Positions 43,277 through 56,706 are shown, numbered from the stretch's first letter. The stretch: 64,000 nt of DNA from Trichaptum fuscoviolaceum (GCA_910574455.1 CAJSYZ010000004.1:2977528-3041527), one strand, 5' to 3'. A program made the numbers and translations. Notes: generated from the sequence alone by a model not told the origin.

Positions 43277-45817
43277 ATGGACGGCTTTGACGATCTGCTT
43301 ACCTCTTCACGCGGATTGGAGGACAACCCTTTTGCCAACCCATTTGATAAACCGCGTTCGAACTCTCCGGACCCGTGGGCGAGCTACGGCCAACAAAACC
43401 AGCACGAACAGGGCGACGAAGGATTTGGCGCACCATTCGATGATGGGCCGCCTTTTAGCTCTGGGGCTGCGAATGGGCAAGAGCTGAAGAGTGATCTTGG
43501 GTTTGAAGATGGAGTAGAGCGGGAAGGAGAAACAAGGACCACTGTACACACCCAGAAAGGTCCACCTCTGCAACTTGAGGATGAGGAGGAGGAACAACCT
43601 GCAACCCCGGAGCATCCGACCTTTCAAGGCCCAGGACCGCAGAGCCCCGGATTCAGAGAGAGCTTGGATACAGACGAGGACCTCAGCAATACGAATACGC
43701 CTAGGGAGGAGAGCACCCCGACTTCATCTCTGCAGCAAACACGAGAACCATCTCCTGTGCGCTCACCGCTGCCAAGAGCTCAGTCGCCAATACGTTCTCT
43801 GTCTCCACCCCACGAAGAGTCGCAAAGGCAGCCTACTGTGGCGACCTCGCATCCGGTGCAACAGGCTGCGCAAAAAAGTCCGACTGCTGCTTCTGCGGGA
43901 AGTCGGGTGGTGAGCCCGCTGGACTATCCTTCCCCGTCGTTCACCCAGTCGTTCGCAAGCCTTGCGTTAGGCGGCGAGAGTGTTGGTGGGTGGCAGGACT
44001 CGGCTAGTATCACCTTTGCCAGCAATGCTGGTGCAAGTGAGCCAGACCGACCCGATGTTGAGGAAGAAGAGGCGCCAAGTAAGAATGACGAGGTGGGTGG
44101 GATGGGGTGTGTTTGCTCGCTCTCGCCAACTCATTCCTTGTCTCGCTTTTGAATAGGAAACAACGAACCCCCCGAAGGGAGATACGTCTCTTCAGCCGCT
44201 ATTTGTTATTGCCGTGGATGACCCAGAGAAAGTCGGGGATCCTATCAGGCCTTATATCCTTTATACCGTGAAAACCAAGGTGTGTCTATTACTTTCCTTG
44301 CATTAAAACACAAGGGCTGAGAAATTGCAGACCACATCCCCACTCTTCAGCAAATCTCAATTCTCCGTCCTCCGGCGCTACTCCGACTTCCTCTGGCTGT
44401 ATGAGACGCTTGCACTGAATAACCCGGGCGTCGTTGTGCCGCCTGTGCCGGAGAAGAGCTCCTTCGGCCGGTTCGATGCGCAGTTCGTCCAGCAGCGCAG
44501 GGCGGCACTCGAACGGTGCATACGCAAGATCGCAAATCACCCCGTCTTGGCGCGTGACCCGGACTTGAAGATGTTCTTGGAGAGCGATACGTTTGCGCTT
44601 GATGTGAGCTTTCTTTTGGGTTCTGGAAGCTGTAGTTACTGACCCCGACGTGATAGATCAAGCATAGGAAGACGGAACTAGCGCAGGAACGCGGAGGTCT
44701 GATGTCGAGCATCGGACAGGCAGTGGCGGGCCCGAGATTCTATGAGATGGACGATGTACGACCCCTCTTGTTTCTTCTTGCATGGTTTACGCTGGAAGAT
44801 GCTGACACAGAAACTTGTCTAGTGGTTCGACAAGAAGAGGACATACCTCGACAGCTTGGAAACTCAGCTGAAAGGGATGGTGAAAGCCGTCGAGACTGTG
44901 GCGAAACAACGTTCAGGTTAGATTCTCTCAGTATCATCATATTTACACATCTACTAACCACTTATTTCAATATAGAAATGGCCGTAGCGATAGGCGAGTT
45001 CGCGCTTGCGATCGGCGAGCTGTCTGGGTCAGAGCTGAGCAAACAACTGTCGCACTCGCTGGCGGTGATGTCGGACGTCGAGAAGAAGGCACAGGACCTG
45101 CAGCAGGAACAGGCGCTGGAGGATACGACGACGTTCATGAATACCGCGGAGGAATATGTGAGGCTAATTGGGTCTGTAAGGGTATGTGCATGCATACAGT
45201 TTCCTTCGTTTATTTCTTTCCCCTTTGGTCTTAGTTTTTGGTCTTTTTTGCGAAAACATGTAGCTTGCGTTTACCGCGCGTGTACGGTGCCATGCACAAT
45301 GGCAAAGTGCGGAGGGCGAGTTACGTAGGGTGAAGCAAGTCCACGAGAAAGCACGCAGCCAAGGTCGCATACCCCAGGATCGGGTTGGGCATTCTTTTGC
45401 GCAGATCGCTGAGGTATTCGTTCATCGGACTGGATATTATATTTACTAATTCACAAGCTTTACACTCGACACCCCATGCCATGTCCACTTGTAATAGGCC
45501 GAGCGGAAAGCATTGGACGCGAAGCAAGAATTCGAGAAGTGTGGCAAGCTGATTAAGAGCGAGATGTCGCGTTTTGAGGAGGAACGGATTTCGGACTTCA
45601 AGGATGCATTGGAGTCGTTCTTGGAAGGCATGATTGAGCGTCAAAAGCAGGTCAGTTCTAATTGCGCTCTATGTTAAGAAGGAAATTTTACTAACAATAT
45701 TTAAACGTTTAGCTTATTGCCGCTTGGGAAAACTACCAGGAGCTTTTGCTTAAGAAAGTGAACGCAATTCAACGGCCTCTCGCTTCAGATTCTGCAACTG
45801 CATCAATAGCTGCTTGA
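43277..45817 (+). CDS. VPS5: Retromer sorting nexin Vps5/SNX1
   Basis: Nine exons (43277-44092, 44157-44279, 44331-44603, 44657-44755, 44823-44916, 44976-45181, 45264-45413, 45498-45650, 45713-45817) encode 672 residues. The N-terminal 270 residues are disordered, with DNPFANPFDK near the start. The PX domain (about 285-405) contains the phosphoinositide-binding RRYSDFLWLYETL and PPVPEK...RRAALERC. The BAR-type Vps5 C-terminus begins at WFDKKRTYLDSLETQLKGMV and runs to the end with long helices. It forms the membrane-bending dimer of retromer that recycles receptors from endosomes to the Golgi. All intron phases agree. Confidence 0.95.
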
Positions 45818-46031
45818 AATATGCATGCTGAGCTTCAACATGAACATTCCCCTTTTTTTCTTGTATAGTTTTGGATACTACTGTAGTTGGCAAGGACAAT
45901 CAAATATATTTTCTTCATTGATTAAAGAACATGAGGTGTGCATATGTAAATTAAATGAAGCTATGAAGTTCGTCCCAAAATCCTTCAGCACTCTATCGTA
46001 CAACGTATGACCTACACGTATGTATATGTCT

Positions 46032-48148
46032 TCATTCCCAATACCGCGCCATCTTCACCTCCGAGCCATTTCCAGCATTGCTACCGCCTATCTCCAAAAA
46101 ATCCGATGGTCGGTCACGCTTGTTGCTCCGTCGCCTATTGCTCACAGGCAGACGCTGGTAAGCCGAATCTAAACCGGCCGGCTGTTGGTTTGAGAAGGGC
46201 ATCTGCCACTGGTTCGGCGTAAAACCTTGGTTGTCACTTGCGAGATTCTGCTGCTGCTGTTGTTGTTGAGTTTGCGCGGCCGCATTGGCGGCTGCAGCAG
46301 CCACGGACATCTCGGTAGCAAGTGCAACGAACGCCTGGGCTTGTTGAATCTGCATCTGTGTTTGCTGAAACTGAAACTCGGTCGGCTGTCGAACGTGCAT
46401 GGGCAAATTCGGGTTTTGAAGCATGCTGGAGAGCTGATGCAGTTGACCTTGCAATGCCGGAATCGTGTCGTTGACGAGCTGGGAGATGTCGAAGTTGGAT
46501 CCGGGCTGTTGGTCAAAGGAGACTTCGTCTATGCCAGAGTTCGCGTCTTCGCTTGCGTCCTTCGGATCCTAGAATGTGAGATCGTTATCACTACAGCTAT
46601 GGCAAGTCAGGCACGGAAGCTCCAGATCAAACAAACCTCGCTTGTTGTTGACTTGTCAGCTGCTCTTAGTGCGCTTTCGGCTGCTTCGTTCTCCTCTTTG
46701 ACTATCTTGTCGATGTAATCGCCCACCCGAGTACGCATGGGCTTGTCGATTACCAATTTATCTAGCGAGGCAATTTTCTTGGAGCATTTTGGACAGATGA
46801 AGTTGTTTTCAAGCAGGCGCGTTTGAATGCAGTCTTCGCAGTAGATCGTCCCACAGCAGGGAGTTTTGACGGCTTCCAAGAAAAGTTTGTTGTCGATTGG
46901 ACATGCGAGTGAGGGATCAGAAGGCGGTTTTTCCCGAACGTCTGCAGCGAGAGCCTTTGACCGAGCTAGTTGCTTTTGCCAAGATTCGCTAACCCGTGAA
47001 TTACATTTCTGACTTGCCTCTCCATGAAAAGGACGGAGATTGCTTACAGGTCTGGTTGTGCGACGACATAGCCACCATCTGGAGTCACCATGACACCCTG
47101 AGCTAGCTTACCCTCCGAGGGCTGGTCTACAGCTTTCAAGAAACTTCGTGGAATGCCTGTTGTGCGCTTGATACGAGGTCGATTGTCGTAATCACGGTCG
47201 TTGTTCGTCGGGCAATCATGAATCCAGTGGCCTATAAATCTCGCAATGAACAAACTGTATGACTAGCGCTGGCAACGCATAGAGCAGACCTTTTTGGCCG
47301 CATCGGTAGCAGACATAGCTGGGCGGGAGAGGCCGGTCTGGCTGGTGATGAGCAGGGGTACGAGCAACGAAAGGCCTTCCCCGAGCGGTTCCTCTTGAAT
47401 TATTATATATGGGGACGGCGCTGAACGGCGAAAAAAAAGCAGTTGGAACAAATGACATTAGGGAAGAAATTTATATAAAACAAAAAATTGGAGCCGAGGC
47501 TCAATACGGACTGCGACATCTTCTCCTGTGTTTCCTCCCAAACATCAGTCTGAGCTTTGAACATGGCTGCCATAGCAGCTGCTTCGTCATCATTTGTGAC
47601 CACCGCCGACGAAGGTATCGTTGGTGTCTTGCGAGATATGTTATCTTCAAAATAGGCTTGAAAAGATGAAAGTTACTCACAGACGAACGTGGTTTCGTAG
47701 TCTCCTCCTTACCGTCGAACCTCTTCGACATCGATCCCATTCCAACACGGGACCGTATAGGAGCCGCAGTCATCTGTTGCTTGTCTTTTGCGGTAGAACT
47801 ATCTGACGCTGGGGTGGTCCCAGAAACATACATGGCACCCTTACCCTTCCCTGGCCTTGCGGCAGGGACTCTTTTTGCAATAACTTGAGAAGAACGAGGT
47901 ATTATTCCTGCATCATCCTTGTATTCTGTTTGCTGTCAATCGGTAGACCACGCAAGGTCGAGTGGCAAGAGAAACATACCTTCATTCGTCTGCGGGTTGA
48001 GGAGCAAAAGGTCGAAGTCGTTACCTTTAAGATTGTTGGCTAGAATTATCTCCTTCTTAAGGTCGAAGACTGAAATGCCTGTCCCGTCGAAAGACACCTT
48101 GGATTCGTCTTTCTGGCTTCTGAATTTGTAGTATACCGATGAAGCCAT
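46032..48148 (-). CDS. MPE1: Cleavage/polyadenylation factor Mpe1 (RBBP6 type)
   Basis: Exons run 48148-47980, 47925-47681, 47627-47508, 47420-47290, 47231-47048, 46988-46637 and 46568-46032. The N-terminal DWNN ubiquitin-like domain starts MASSVYYKFRSQKDESKVSF. A CCHC zinc knuckle (CYRCGQKGHWIHDC) is followed by GIPRSFLKAV and a U-box/RING-like domain (VKTPCCGTIYCEDCIQTRLL ... FICPKCSKKI). A Gln/Ala-rich tail ends in a basic segment. Mpe1 is a subunit of the CPF complex that cleaves and polyadenylates pre-mRNA. The join between the third and fourth exons is one base out of frame with the best splice sites (GTATTG donor at 47507); a weaker donor ten bases earlier restores it. This may be a real splice choice or a sequence error. 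Confidence 0.88.
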
Positions 48149-48473
48149 TTATGATAGACCAAGTAAATTGTAAGGAAGCACTCTAGGACTACAGACAGAT
48201 TGTGAATGTCAGAGATAAGACAAACTGTAAGAAGCGCAAACAAGGGAAGAGTGGGGAATGGGTCGTCGTAGTTGGCGTCGAAGAGTAATGACGAGCTTCC
48301 CAACCGAACGAAAACAGTGTCGCTTACGTAGTTCACTCGGCGTGAGATAGTAGTCCATCACGTGCCTAGAACGCGCTAAGAACGCGACGTGACTGAATTG
48401 CATGTGACCGTTCAACCATCTAATTTGGAGGCCCAGATCCGCCACTGCCTTTTGCTTTCTCCCTCACTGCACT
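48149..48473. promoter_or_regulatory. Shared divergent promoter, MPE1 / spindle pole protein
   Basis: 325 bp lie between the two outward-facing start codons. No specific motif is recognised beyond a CT-rich stretch (TTTTGCTTTCTCCCTCACTG) immediately before the plus-strand ATG. Confidence 0.45.
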
Positions 48474-51400
48474 ATGGCCATCAACATCGAAACACCATCG
48501 CGTATCTGGCGAAGAATACAGGAAGGGGAAGCTCATGAAGATGACATGCCCTCTCTCCCTTCTCTTCCTGGCTTTGACGACTCCGGAATCTTGCCAGATA
48601 AATCGTTGTCCATTTCTACACAGCAGACACCCAATAGAACCGTGACCGCAGCACGAAACACTAGCCTTCGGCGCTCAGCAAATTCATCGTCTACTTCACG
48701 AAAGGAAGACGGTCTTGTCTTGCCTTCAAGACCGAGCTCAGGAGGCCACAAGACCGAAACCACTGAGAGAAGAAACATAGCACTTGAGGATGACAGCTTG
48801 GATATCTCTCTGCCGCCCCAGCCTATGTACACTGAAGACGAAGTTGACACTGGCTCCTTCGATGCTACAGAACACTCTCCAAGTGTTGGCACGCTGTCTC
48901 GATCAAGACAAGTTCCGGGTTCGGAGGATGATGACGATATTTCTTTGACGGAAGCCCTGGCTTCAGTGAGTAGGACTCCATCACCGGTCCCCCCAGATCC
49001 AATGCTGGAAAAAAGTGGCACTGTGGACTCGACAGAAAACTTTACAGAATCTGCTCTTGGTCCACCTAATGCAAGAGTACGTTTTCGTCTTTCTTAACAT
49101 TTATCAATCTAAGTTATCAATGGTATACAGAATGTCGCTATTCGTAAATACCGCAACTCACAACCGGTCCCGGAGCTGTCACATTCCGCATCCTCAATGT
49201 CGTCTTCGACAACAAGTAACTCATCCCGAAAAAAGACTCTGGACTTCAAAGACGAGGCACAACTCTCCTTATCAACGTCACGCACAGAAGGTCGGTCAGC
49301 TGCCTCCCGATCTGTGGATTCTACCTCGGCAGATAGACAAGAATCAGCCAGTGACTCTGAAGAAGATATCAGAGAACCGACCTTCTCTTCGGAAGACGCG
49401 CCCTCCAATATAACAGAGATTCCAAAGGACCGTGCGGTACGCTTTGCGTCCGACAACGATGCTGCTTCTCTCATGTCAACACCTGTTGCTCCTCGAAATA
49501 CTCATCAAGAAATATCCGCTTTCTCCCCCGCGGAATTTGAGCTGGACGACCTCCACACACCTCTTCCACGTAGAAAGTCATTCTTACTGAACGTTGTGAA
49601 TAGCTCAGCACGGCCACGACTGTCGTTTGGCACACCCCATTCTCGTGATCAATTGCATGCGGAGAACGCGGGGAGTACGCCAGGCCCTGTAGCAACATCG
49701 ACGATCTTACGCGCTGGGCCGGGGAGGCGGAGGTTATCACATCCACTATCGCAAGTCCATACTTTTCAAACCCCTTCTAGCGGGTCCTCATCTGGCATAC
49801 GTGATAATGAGTCTACTCCCTCCGGTGCCAACGCCTCATATGTTTCGACTGCATCCTCCCATGATCTTACGTTACATCACCGGGCCAATGCATCCTTTGA
49901 TCCAGTGACAGGCTCTCAGGGCGTGGGACGCTTTAATCAAACAAAACTCAATACGTATCTCAATGGTCTAAATCACCAATTGACGAAGGAAAACCAAGTC
50001 CTCAGAGAACATGCGGCGATGCTGGAGGAAGAGCTGAATGCTGTGCGAAATAGGATGCAACACCGAGGCGAATTGAGTAGTGTAGCTGAAGAGGCGGGGG
50101 AACAGTGGCTTGCAGATAAAGAAGAACTGGAAAGAGAGCTTCATGCTCTGAAGGCAGATCTGGAGGCTAGAGAAAAAGAACTTGACGGGGAAAGGAATGG
50201 CCGGAAGCGAGACAAGGAGACGTGGAAGGATCGGATGGCGGAGGTTGAAGAGGGTGTTGGGGAGATTGTTCGAAATCTTGAAGAGAAGCTCGAAGCTGCT
50301 CAACAGCAAGTTCGACATGTGCAAGACGTGGAATGTCGAGCAAAAGATGCGGAAAGCAAGCTCGGTCAGGCGCTGACTGAATGCGACTTGTTGAGGTCGC
50401 GCGTAGAGCAGGCTGAAAGGCTTCTGGAAACTAAACAGGACGTCGGCCCAGAACTACGCAAGATTACGAATGAGAGGGATGACCTAAGGCGAGAACTTGC
50501 GTCAATCGAAGTCCTTTGTCATCGTAAAGAGGATGAAGCTGCAAATTTGACAGATCGAGTAGAGAAGCTGAATTCTGATCTAGCTTTCTCGAAGACAGAA
50601 TGCCAAGATCTGCGTACAAAATTGCAAGCCTCTAAACGAGATCAGGAGTCCTCACAATCGGAGATCGAAGAGTTAGAAACAGAGAATCTATCGATGAAAG
50701 ACGAGATACGCTCATTGCAGACCCATGTTTCCAATCTGAAGGCTGGTAGAGAAGCCCTAGAAACGGAAGCCAAGAGAATGGAGGAACGGATATCACAACT
50801 TGAAGAACGGTTGTCCCAAACTACCGCAGAACTCCAGAATGCCAACGAGCAAATTACTCTATCCTCAGATGAGCTCGACATAGCAAAGGAAGAAGTGCGT
50901 CAACTTGAAAGTGCTCTGAAAGATTGCGAAAGGAAGGCTGAGGAAGACGGCGAGGAGCTTGCTCAGCTACGGGCCAAAATGACTTCCCACGACAACGAGA
51001 AGTCAATGGCTTTGGATCTTTCTCGGATTGCTGGCAAATCATCGATATCGGACGATGAACATTACCTGGTCCTTAGACAGGAGCTGGACGCCGCAAATAT
51101 GGAAATTGGTAGACTAAAGGCTCTGATCCAGCAAAGTCCGGCGCGTAAGGCAATTGACAAGGCGAAGGATACGCGCATTGAGCTTCTCGAGAAGCATAAC
51201 CGAGAGCTTGTTGACGAACTTGGCATTGTGCGAGACAAACAAGCCACACCTCGTCGTAATGCCAGCATTAGTGGATTCTCTCCTATGCATAGGCATCTTA
51301 TCAACCTGTCAATGCGAACTCCAAAAACACCCGGTGGACCTCTTCGTGATGTATGTACCTTTGTTCGTACGTTTATGCACGATGGACGAACTAACTCCGG

Positions 51401-53473
51401 CTAGGTTTCTTGGCTGATGAATGCGACAGGGAATATCAGCGTCGAGCATCTACTCAATGAGATTGGTCGGTTGCAGGAAGAGCTTGACTTCGCAAATGAA
51501 AGTGTCGATGATAAGCTTGACAAGTTAGAGGAGGCCGGGTTTGGTGTCATTGACTTATCCAAAGCGTTGGGTGAGGCGCGGAAACGTATTGAAATGCTGG
51601 AAGAGCAATTGCGCAATTCCGAAGAACGGCAGGCAAGTCAGAATGAAACGCGCCAAAACAGTGATTCAAACCATTTGCTGTCTGAAAGGTAAGAACACGC
51701 AAGCTGTGCTCATCTTGTATTCTATTCATGCCAATTATGTAGCTCTTCCGATTTACGCCACCGTCTCACTTCAATTACGGAGGAACTGGAATCTCTTCGT
51801 AGACAACGGGAAAAGGAACTCGTGGTTTCCTCTGACGAGAAAGCTGTCCTCCAAGACATGACCAACCGCCTGGCTGCGGAGATTAAGCAAGCCAAGGAAG
51901 AGGTTAGAATTGCAGTTGAAAGGGGGATGAACTCCGACAGAGAAAGGGCCGAACAACAATTGGTATGGAATCAATACGTTAGCTTGAGTATCCGTACTAA
52001 AGCGTTTTAAAGGAACTTGCAAAAGCTCGCCGGGCTATAAATGATCTGGAACACCAACTGCAATGCGAACGATCGAGGCTAAAGAGCATGGATACAGAAA
52101 TCTCCCGAGCAGCGAAGGAGAAAGACGAAGTCCTTAGAAAACTTCGAAATACGGAGATGGTCAGATTTGGGTTATCCCATTCGTAATTCCAAATCTTTAA
52201 TGCCTTTACAGAAAATGGAAGACGCAAGAGATCATCTGCTACAATTGAAGGAAAACAACCTCAGACTCGACTCTGAGCTGAAGAGTATGTTCACTGTCTT
52301 GTTACAGGAGCAGTGGCCTGATTGATTTCTGCCGTATTTAGTGGGTCAGAGGGTCGAGGAAGAGCTAGCTCGTAATCTTCAAACGATTGAAGATCTTCGA
52401 AGGGAGCGGTCCAAACTATCAGATATGCACTTCGACCTGCAGGAACAGCTGGCCAATACGACAAAGGTTTTTCACTATTAACATATACGATCGTCCCACT
52501 AATATACTATGTCTCAGACTGTCAACGACCTCTCGGCAAAACACTCTCAATTACAACGATCTTACAACGGACGTCGAAAGCAGCTTAACTCCAAGACCAA
52601 GGAAGTTGACGATCTGCGAACAGCCTTATCTGGCCAGTCAGCACAATTGACCAAACTTCGCAAAGAAAAGGAGCGCATTGTCGCTGAACACAAGGACGTG
52701 CAAGCCCATATATCCAATCTGGAGAGTGATCTTAAACGAATCCAGAAAGAAGCAGAATCATTTGGTAGTGACCTCAAGCACCTCTCTGCAGAGAAGGATA
52801 TGATTGAGACGCGTTACCAGCGGGAACTTGGACAGCTCGAGCGGGTCAATAAACAGAGTCGTGCACAGATTCGGATTTTGAAGGAGCAGCTGGCGAAGGT
52901 ACCGACCAAGATGTCCGACCAGGTTATGAACGTCGACAAGTAAGTGTAATAGTGATGTTCTTATTATTCCAGCTAATGTCTCTCTGTGTTAGACAATTGA
53001 ACACCCTCAAGCTTCGTCACAAGGATGAATGCAAGGGTCTCATTGTACAGATTCGTTATCTAAAAGCAAAGTTCACAAGAGAGAATGATATGCGAGTGCA
53101 CTTAACGCATCAGAAAGAATACTTACTCATCTTATTGTCTCGATATGAGAAAAGGTTTGCAGTCTTGTATCTCATGAATGAAATGGTCAGACTTAGCTTT
53201 GTCCTCAGCGAGAAGAAGATCCTGGCAACTATAGCGCAAGCTGGGCCTCCATGCCCATCCAGCCCTAAAAGACCGAAGTCACTTAGGGCAGTCGCAATAA
53301 CCGTCCTTTTCGTCTTGAGAGCTAGGTACCTTATTCATCTACACTATCAAGGACTTTGCTCTAATGTATGTGATAGTCGGTCTAGTGAGCATTGGCGTGA
53401 ACAACGGTCAAGTCGGGCAGCTGTACTGGCTGCATACAACAACGTCAGACAAACGAAGGATGGAAAGAAGTGA
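48474..53473 (+). CDS. PACT-domain spindle pole body protein (Pcp1/pericentrin type)
   Basis: Eleven exons (48474-49076, 49131-51350, 51405-51688, 51743-51962, 52013-52159, 52212-52284, 52339-52466, 52518-52939, 52993-53154, 53209-53325, 53377-53473) encode 1,490 residues. The N-terminal 460 residues are Ser-rich and disordered. From about residue 468 (QTKLNTYLNGLNHQLTKENQ) the protein is almost continuous coiled coil to about 1390. The C-terminus (1366-1490) matches the PACT/AKAP450 targeting region: ECKGLIVQIRYLKAKFTREN, HQKEYLLILLSRYEK, ILATIAQAG, AVAITVLFVLRAR. This identifies a pericentrin/Pcp1/SpcA-like scaffold that anchors gamma-tubulin complexes at the spindle pole body. The many small C-terminal exons keep frame at every join. 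Confidence 0.9.
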
Positions 53474-53680
53474 TGCACCAATCACGAATGAATTCACGCA
53501 ACCTGAATAACTTATTGTAGTGTATCATATGTGCAATGTACTCTCATTTCGCATTATCGTTTGTTAACTTGTTTGTGTTACACATGTATTGCATTTCTAG
53601 TTCCAATTAAATTAATGATATTTGCTCCTAGTATTAAAGAATGAGGGGTGAATCTTTAATTCACTGTAATCATGACGACT

Positions 53681-54778
53681 TCATAATTGCCTTTTGGAAC
53701 GAATGATGCGGACAGCATCTTTAGAAATAATGTAAGATAATCCGCTCCACACGGTTGTCCCAGCAACAGTCCATCTAGCGTACTATAAATTTAGCGTATA
53801 GCAAGAAATGCATCTTCTACTCACTGCAACGCGTATAAGGCTGTGTTTATATCTGCAGTAATGAGCGGAGAGACAGTAGTTATACCCATTAGAACCAATT
53901 GTAAAGCGGTGTTTAACTGAAACAACCCGTCAGATTTAGAGGCAGGTATGTTAGTTTGGTACCATACCTTGCTGATACCTGTGGGGTGAACTTCTGCTGA
54001 AGGAATAGAAAAGTCCCAGTATCGGCTGAACGTTTTCTGGACATGCGAATATCAGCACGGTTGGTAGAACTAACTATTACCGAACTAACCGGAGCTGGTA
54101 ATGTTTTATAACGGATGTAAAACGCGGACAAGCTCAATAACACGTCTCTACCGAGGATGATAATTGCTAACGGCACTAAAGGAAGCCCTTCAGTCTCTGC
54201 ATTACAAGAACTGAGATGTGGATGTAGCAATACCGGGCAACAAGTCACGCATTGCAAGGCTAACGGTCAGAGTTGTCATTAATGCCTTGTCTGCAGCGGG
54301 GTCAAGAATTGTCCCTAGGACGGATTGCATTTTGTACTTTCTAGCCAAATAGCCGTCGACCTTCAGAAAACGATGAGCGAGCATGCAAATGCATCCACTG
54401 GAGATTGCATACCCAGTCCGAAACTCCTGCATAGACTAGAATTCCTGTCGCGAGGCCAAACTTCCCCTGAACTATTGCCCATCCTAAGATGGGACACGCA
54501 AGGATGCGGGACACGGTGAGCGCGTTCGGGATTGTATATATATTTTCTCGTATTTCATTGTCGACTTCTGGAACGTTCCCTTTCGGTAGGACACTATATT
54601 GACGTGAATAATGGGGGGCGTGCCGTTGTGCAAAGCCTGAACGTTGACAATGCGAGCTGGTGACGAAAGCACGAGAGAGTTTGGAGAGCTCGGATAGCGA
54701 AGTAGCCTTATGCAAAGATGGTGCACGTCTTGTGAGTAGTATAAGCCGAGAAGAGAGTGAAAGAGTAGATAAATTCAT
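53681..54778 (-). CDS. CRD1: Cardiolipin synthase, mitochondrial
   Basis: Six exons (54778-54413, 54360-54234, 54187-54090, 54036-53968, 53916-53825, 53774-53681) encode 281 residues, close to yeast Crd1. The Ser/Arg-rich N-terminus (LSSRLILLTRRAPSLHKATS) is a plausible mitochondrial presequence. The CDP-alcohol phosphatidyltransferase signature spans exons 1-2: SDWVDGYLARKYKMQSVLG then TILDPAADK, with all motif Asp, Gly and Arg residues present (about 120-148). Hydrophobic helices follow (VPLAIIILGRDVLLSLSAFY) and the tail reads WTVAGTTVWSGLSYIISKDA. The enzyme joins CDP-diacylglycerol and phosphatidylglycerol in the inner membrane. It is divergent from the UDP-sugar transporter gene, with 167 bp between starts. 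Confidence 0.93.
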
Positions 54779-54945
54779 GACTGTTGGCAGATGAGGTCAC
54801 AGGTGGGAAACGGCAGGATCAGAGGCAACAGCCAGAGGCGCCTTCTCACCTGCCAATTATCATGTCTGAGTTCGCTCTTCCCGGCGCCGGCCAACTTTCG
54901 CTTGTTCTCGCCCCCAGCTAAGTCTAGTGCGCTGTGGTCTTCTCA
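54779..54945. promoter_or_regulatory. Compact bidirectional promoter, CRD1 / YEA4-like
   Basis: Only 167 bp lie between two outward-facing ATG codons, so both promoters must overlap. No TATA-like sequence stands out. Confidence 0.5.
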
Positions 54946-56379
54946 ATGTCGTCGTCGGAGAAGCAGGCGAGTCTACGAAAACGAAGAGATGTGCAAGTAA
55001 CAGCGACTAAGAATGGGAGTATAGAGGGCGACTCTCAACGCTCATCTATATCCCAGTCGCTAGCGAATCTAAGCTCGTTCGACCTCTTGATACCGCTCTC
55101 TCTGGTCTTCGGAGGCTGCTGCTCGTATGTATTCCCTGTGCATTTGCGTTGAATAGTTCTGATCATCCAACTATGCAGAAACGTGTGGTCGTTTGAGGAA
55201 CTGTTGAGATCAAGTTCACAATTAGGTTCGTCATTCTCTCCTCAATGCTGTATTTTGGGCTTATATACACGAAATAGGCACGCTGATAACGTTCGGCCAA
55301 ATGATGTTCATTACTTGCCATTCACTGCCATCATTCGTTCAATGGCGCAAAGCGGGGCTGTGGGCAATGCCTACGCTCATACCACGACAAGTTCCTCTCG
55401 GTGAATGGGCTCTTCAAGTCGCTGTTTTGATGAGCGGTGCACTCTTGAACAATTGGGCCTTTGCGTACAATGTTCCCCTTACTCTGCAAATAGTGTTCCG
55501 TTCTTCAGGTACGCATTTTAATGCGTGTCCCCCTGATCTGGACGCTCAACTGATACTTGAAAGGCTTGCCCGTTTCCATGCTTCTGGGCTATTTAGTACT
55601 AAAGAAAAGATACCGACTGTCTCAGCTAGTGAGTTTCTGAGTATGATATCTGTTACATCGAACTCATTTGACTCTCTGAAGCTTTCTGTGTTTTTGGTAT
55701 CAGTCGGAGTCATATTAGCGACTACCTCTCGCTCTTCAGCGAACGTTTCACATAAGGACGACGACCGCAGCGTATACTTGACAGGCATATTGATGCTGAG
55801 CATCTCGCTTCTTCTCACCGGCATTCTTGGTATTCTGCAAGAACAGACATACAAGAAGTATGGCCCGTGTTGGAGAGAGGGAGTGTTTTACACTGTGCGT
55901 ACCTATATCATTCAAATTAAATATTATTAGTACCTGAAGCCAAACCTTCTGTTTTCGTACTAGCATCTACTATCATTGCCTATGTTTATATTCCTCATAG
56001 GTGATATCCGGAAAGGACTAAGCATATTAGGAGCATCAGCTTCTCATGTACTGGGACTGCGATGGACATATGTGGTCTTCGTCGCCAATCTTCTCACTCA
56101 ACTAATTTGTGTTTCAGGAGTTAACCAAATGACGTCTGTGAGTTAACAACCTTTTACGTGATGCCTGGATAACTTACTTTTACTTGTCTGTAGAGGGTAA
56201 GCTCGGTTACGACGAACCTTGTGCTAACGACGCGGAAGGCTTTCAGTCTTTGTTTGAGCGTTTGGATCTTTAAGGGGAATTGGAATGTCGCTTTGATCAT
56301 TGGTGCGATTTTTGTGTTTTTTGGTTCGTTTCTGTACACACTTTCAACAGCTTATCTTCCGGCAACCAAAAGCGATTAA
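54946..56379 (+). CDS. UDP-GlcNAc transporter-like protein (Yea4/SLC35B4)
   Basis: Seven exons (54946-55124, 55179-55225, 55278-55508, 55564-55628, 55682-55894, 55964-56137, 56194-56379) encode 364 residues. About ten hydrophobic helices are visible, including FDLLIPLSLVFGGCCSNVWS, PVSMLLGYLVLKKRY, SVFLVSVGVILATTS, LTGILMLSISLLLTGILGIL and NVALIIGAIFVFFGSFLYTL. The conserved segments VWSFEELLR, LNNWAFAYNVPLTLQIVFRS and SSVTTNLVLTTRKAFSL fit the nucleotide-sugar transporter subfamily of Yea4, which supplies UDP-N-acetylglucosamine to the ER for chitin and glycan synthesis. Substrate is inferred from the subfamily only. Confidence 0.88.
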
Positions 56380-56706
56380 TGAAGCGGAAAGTAGTTAATT
56401 TAAATTTAATATGTGTACGTACATAGACGGACATATACATATAGAGAGCATTGTTCTTCACACATTGAGTTCATATGGGTCGTGACAGTGACAGTCACGG
56501 GAGGAGCATGGGATGAGATGAAAGTTAGCGAGAGGTCCTCGTCGCCGTCATTCTCGTCGCCGTCGCTGTTGATGGTGTCGCCCTCTGCTTCTCCCGCACG
56601 TACCCGTCGTACACATTACCTATCACACACGCCGGCGTGCTCTTCTAACCCTCTCTTCATTGATCTGGCGTTCCACCGACCTTCATAGCGTCTTCGGCTC
56701 ATACAA

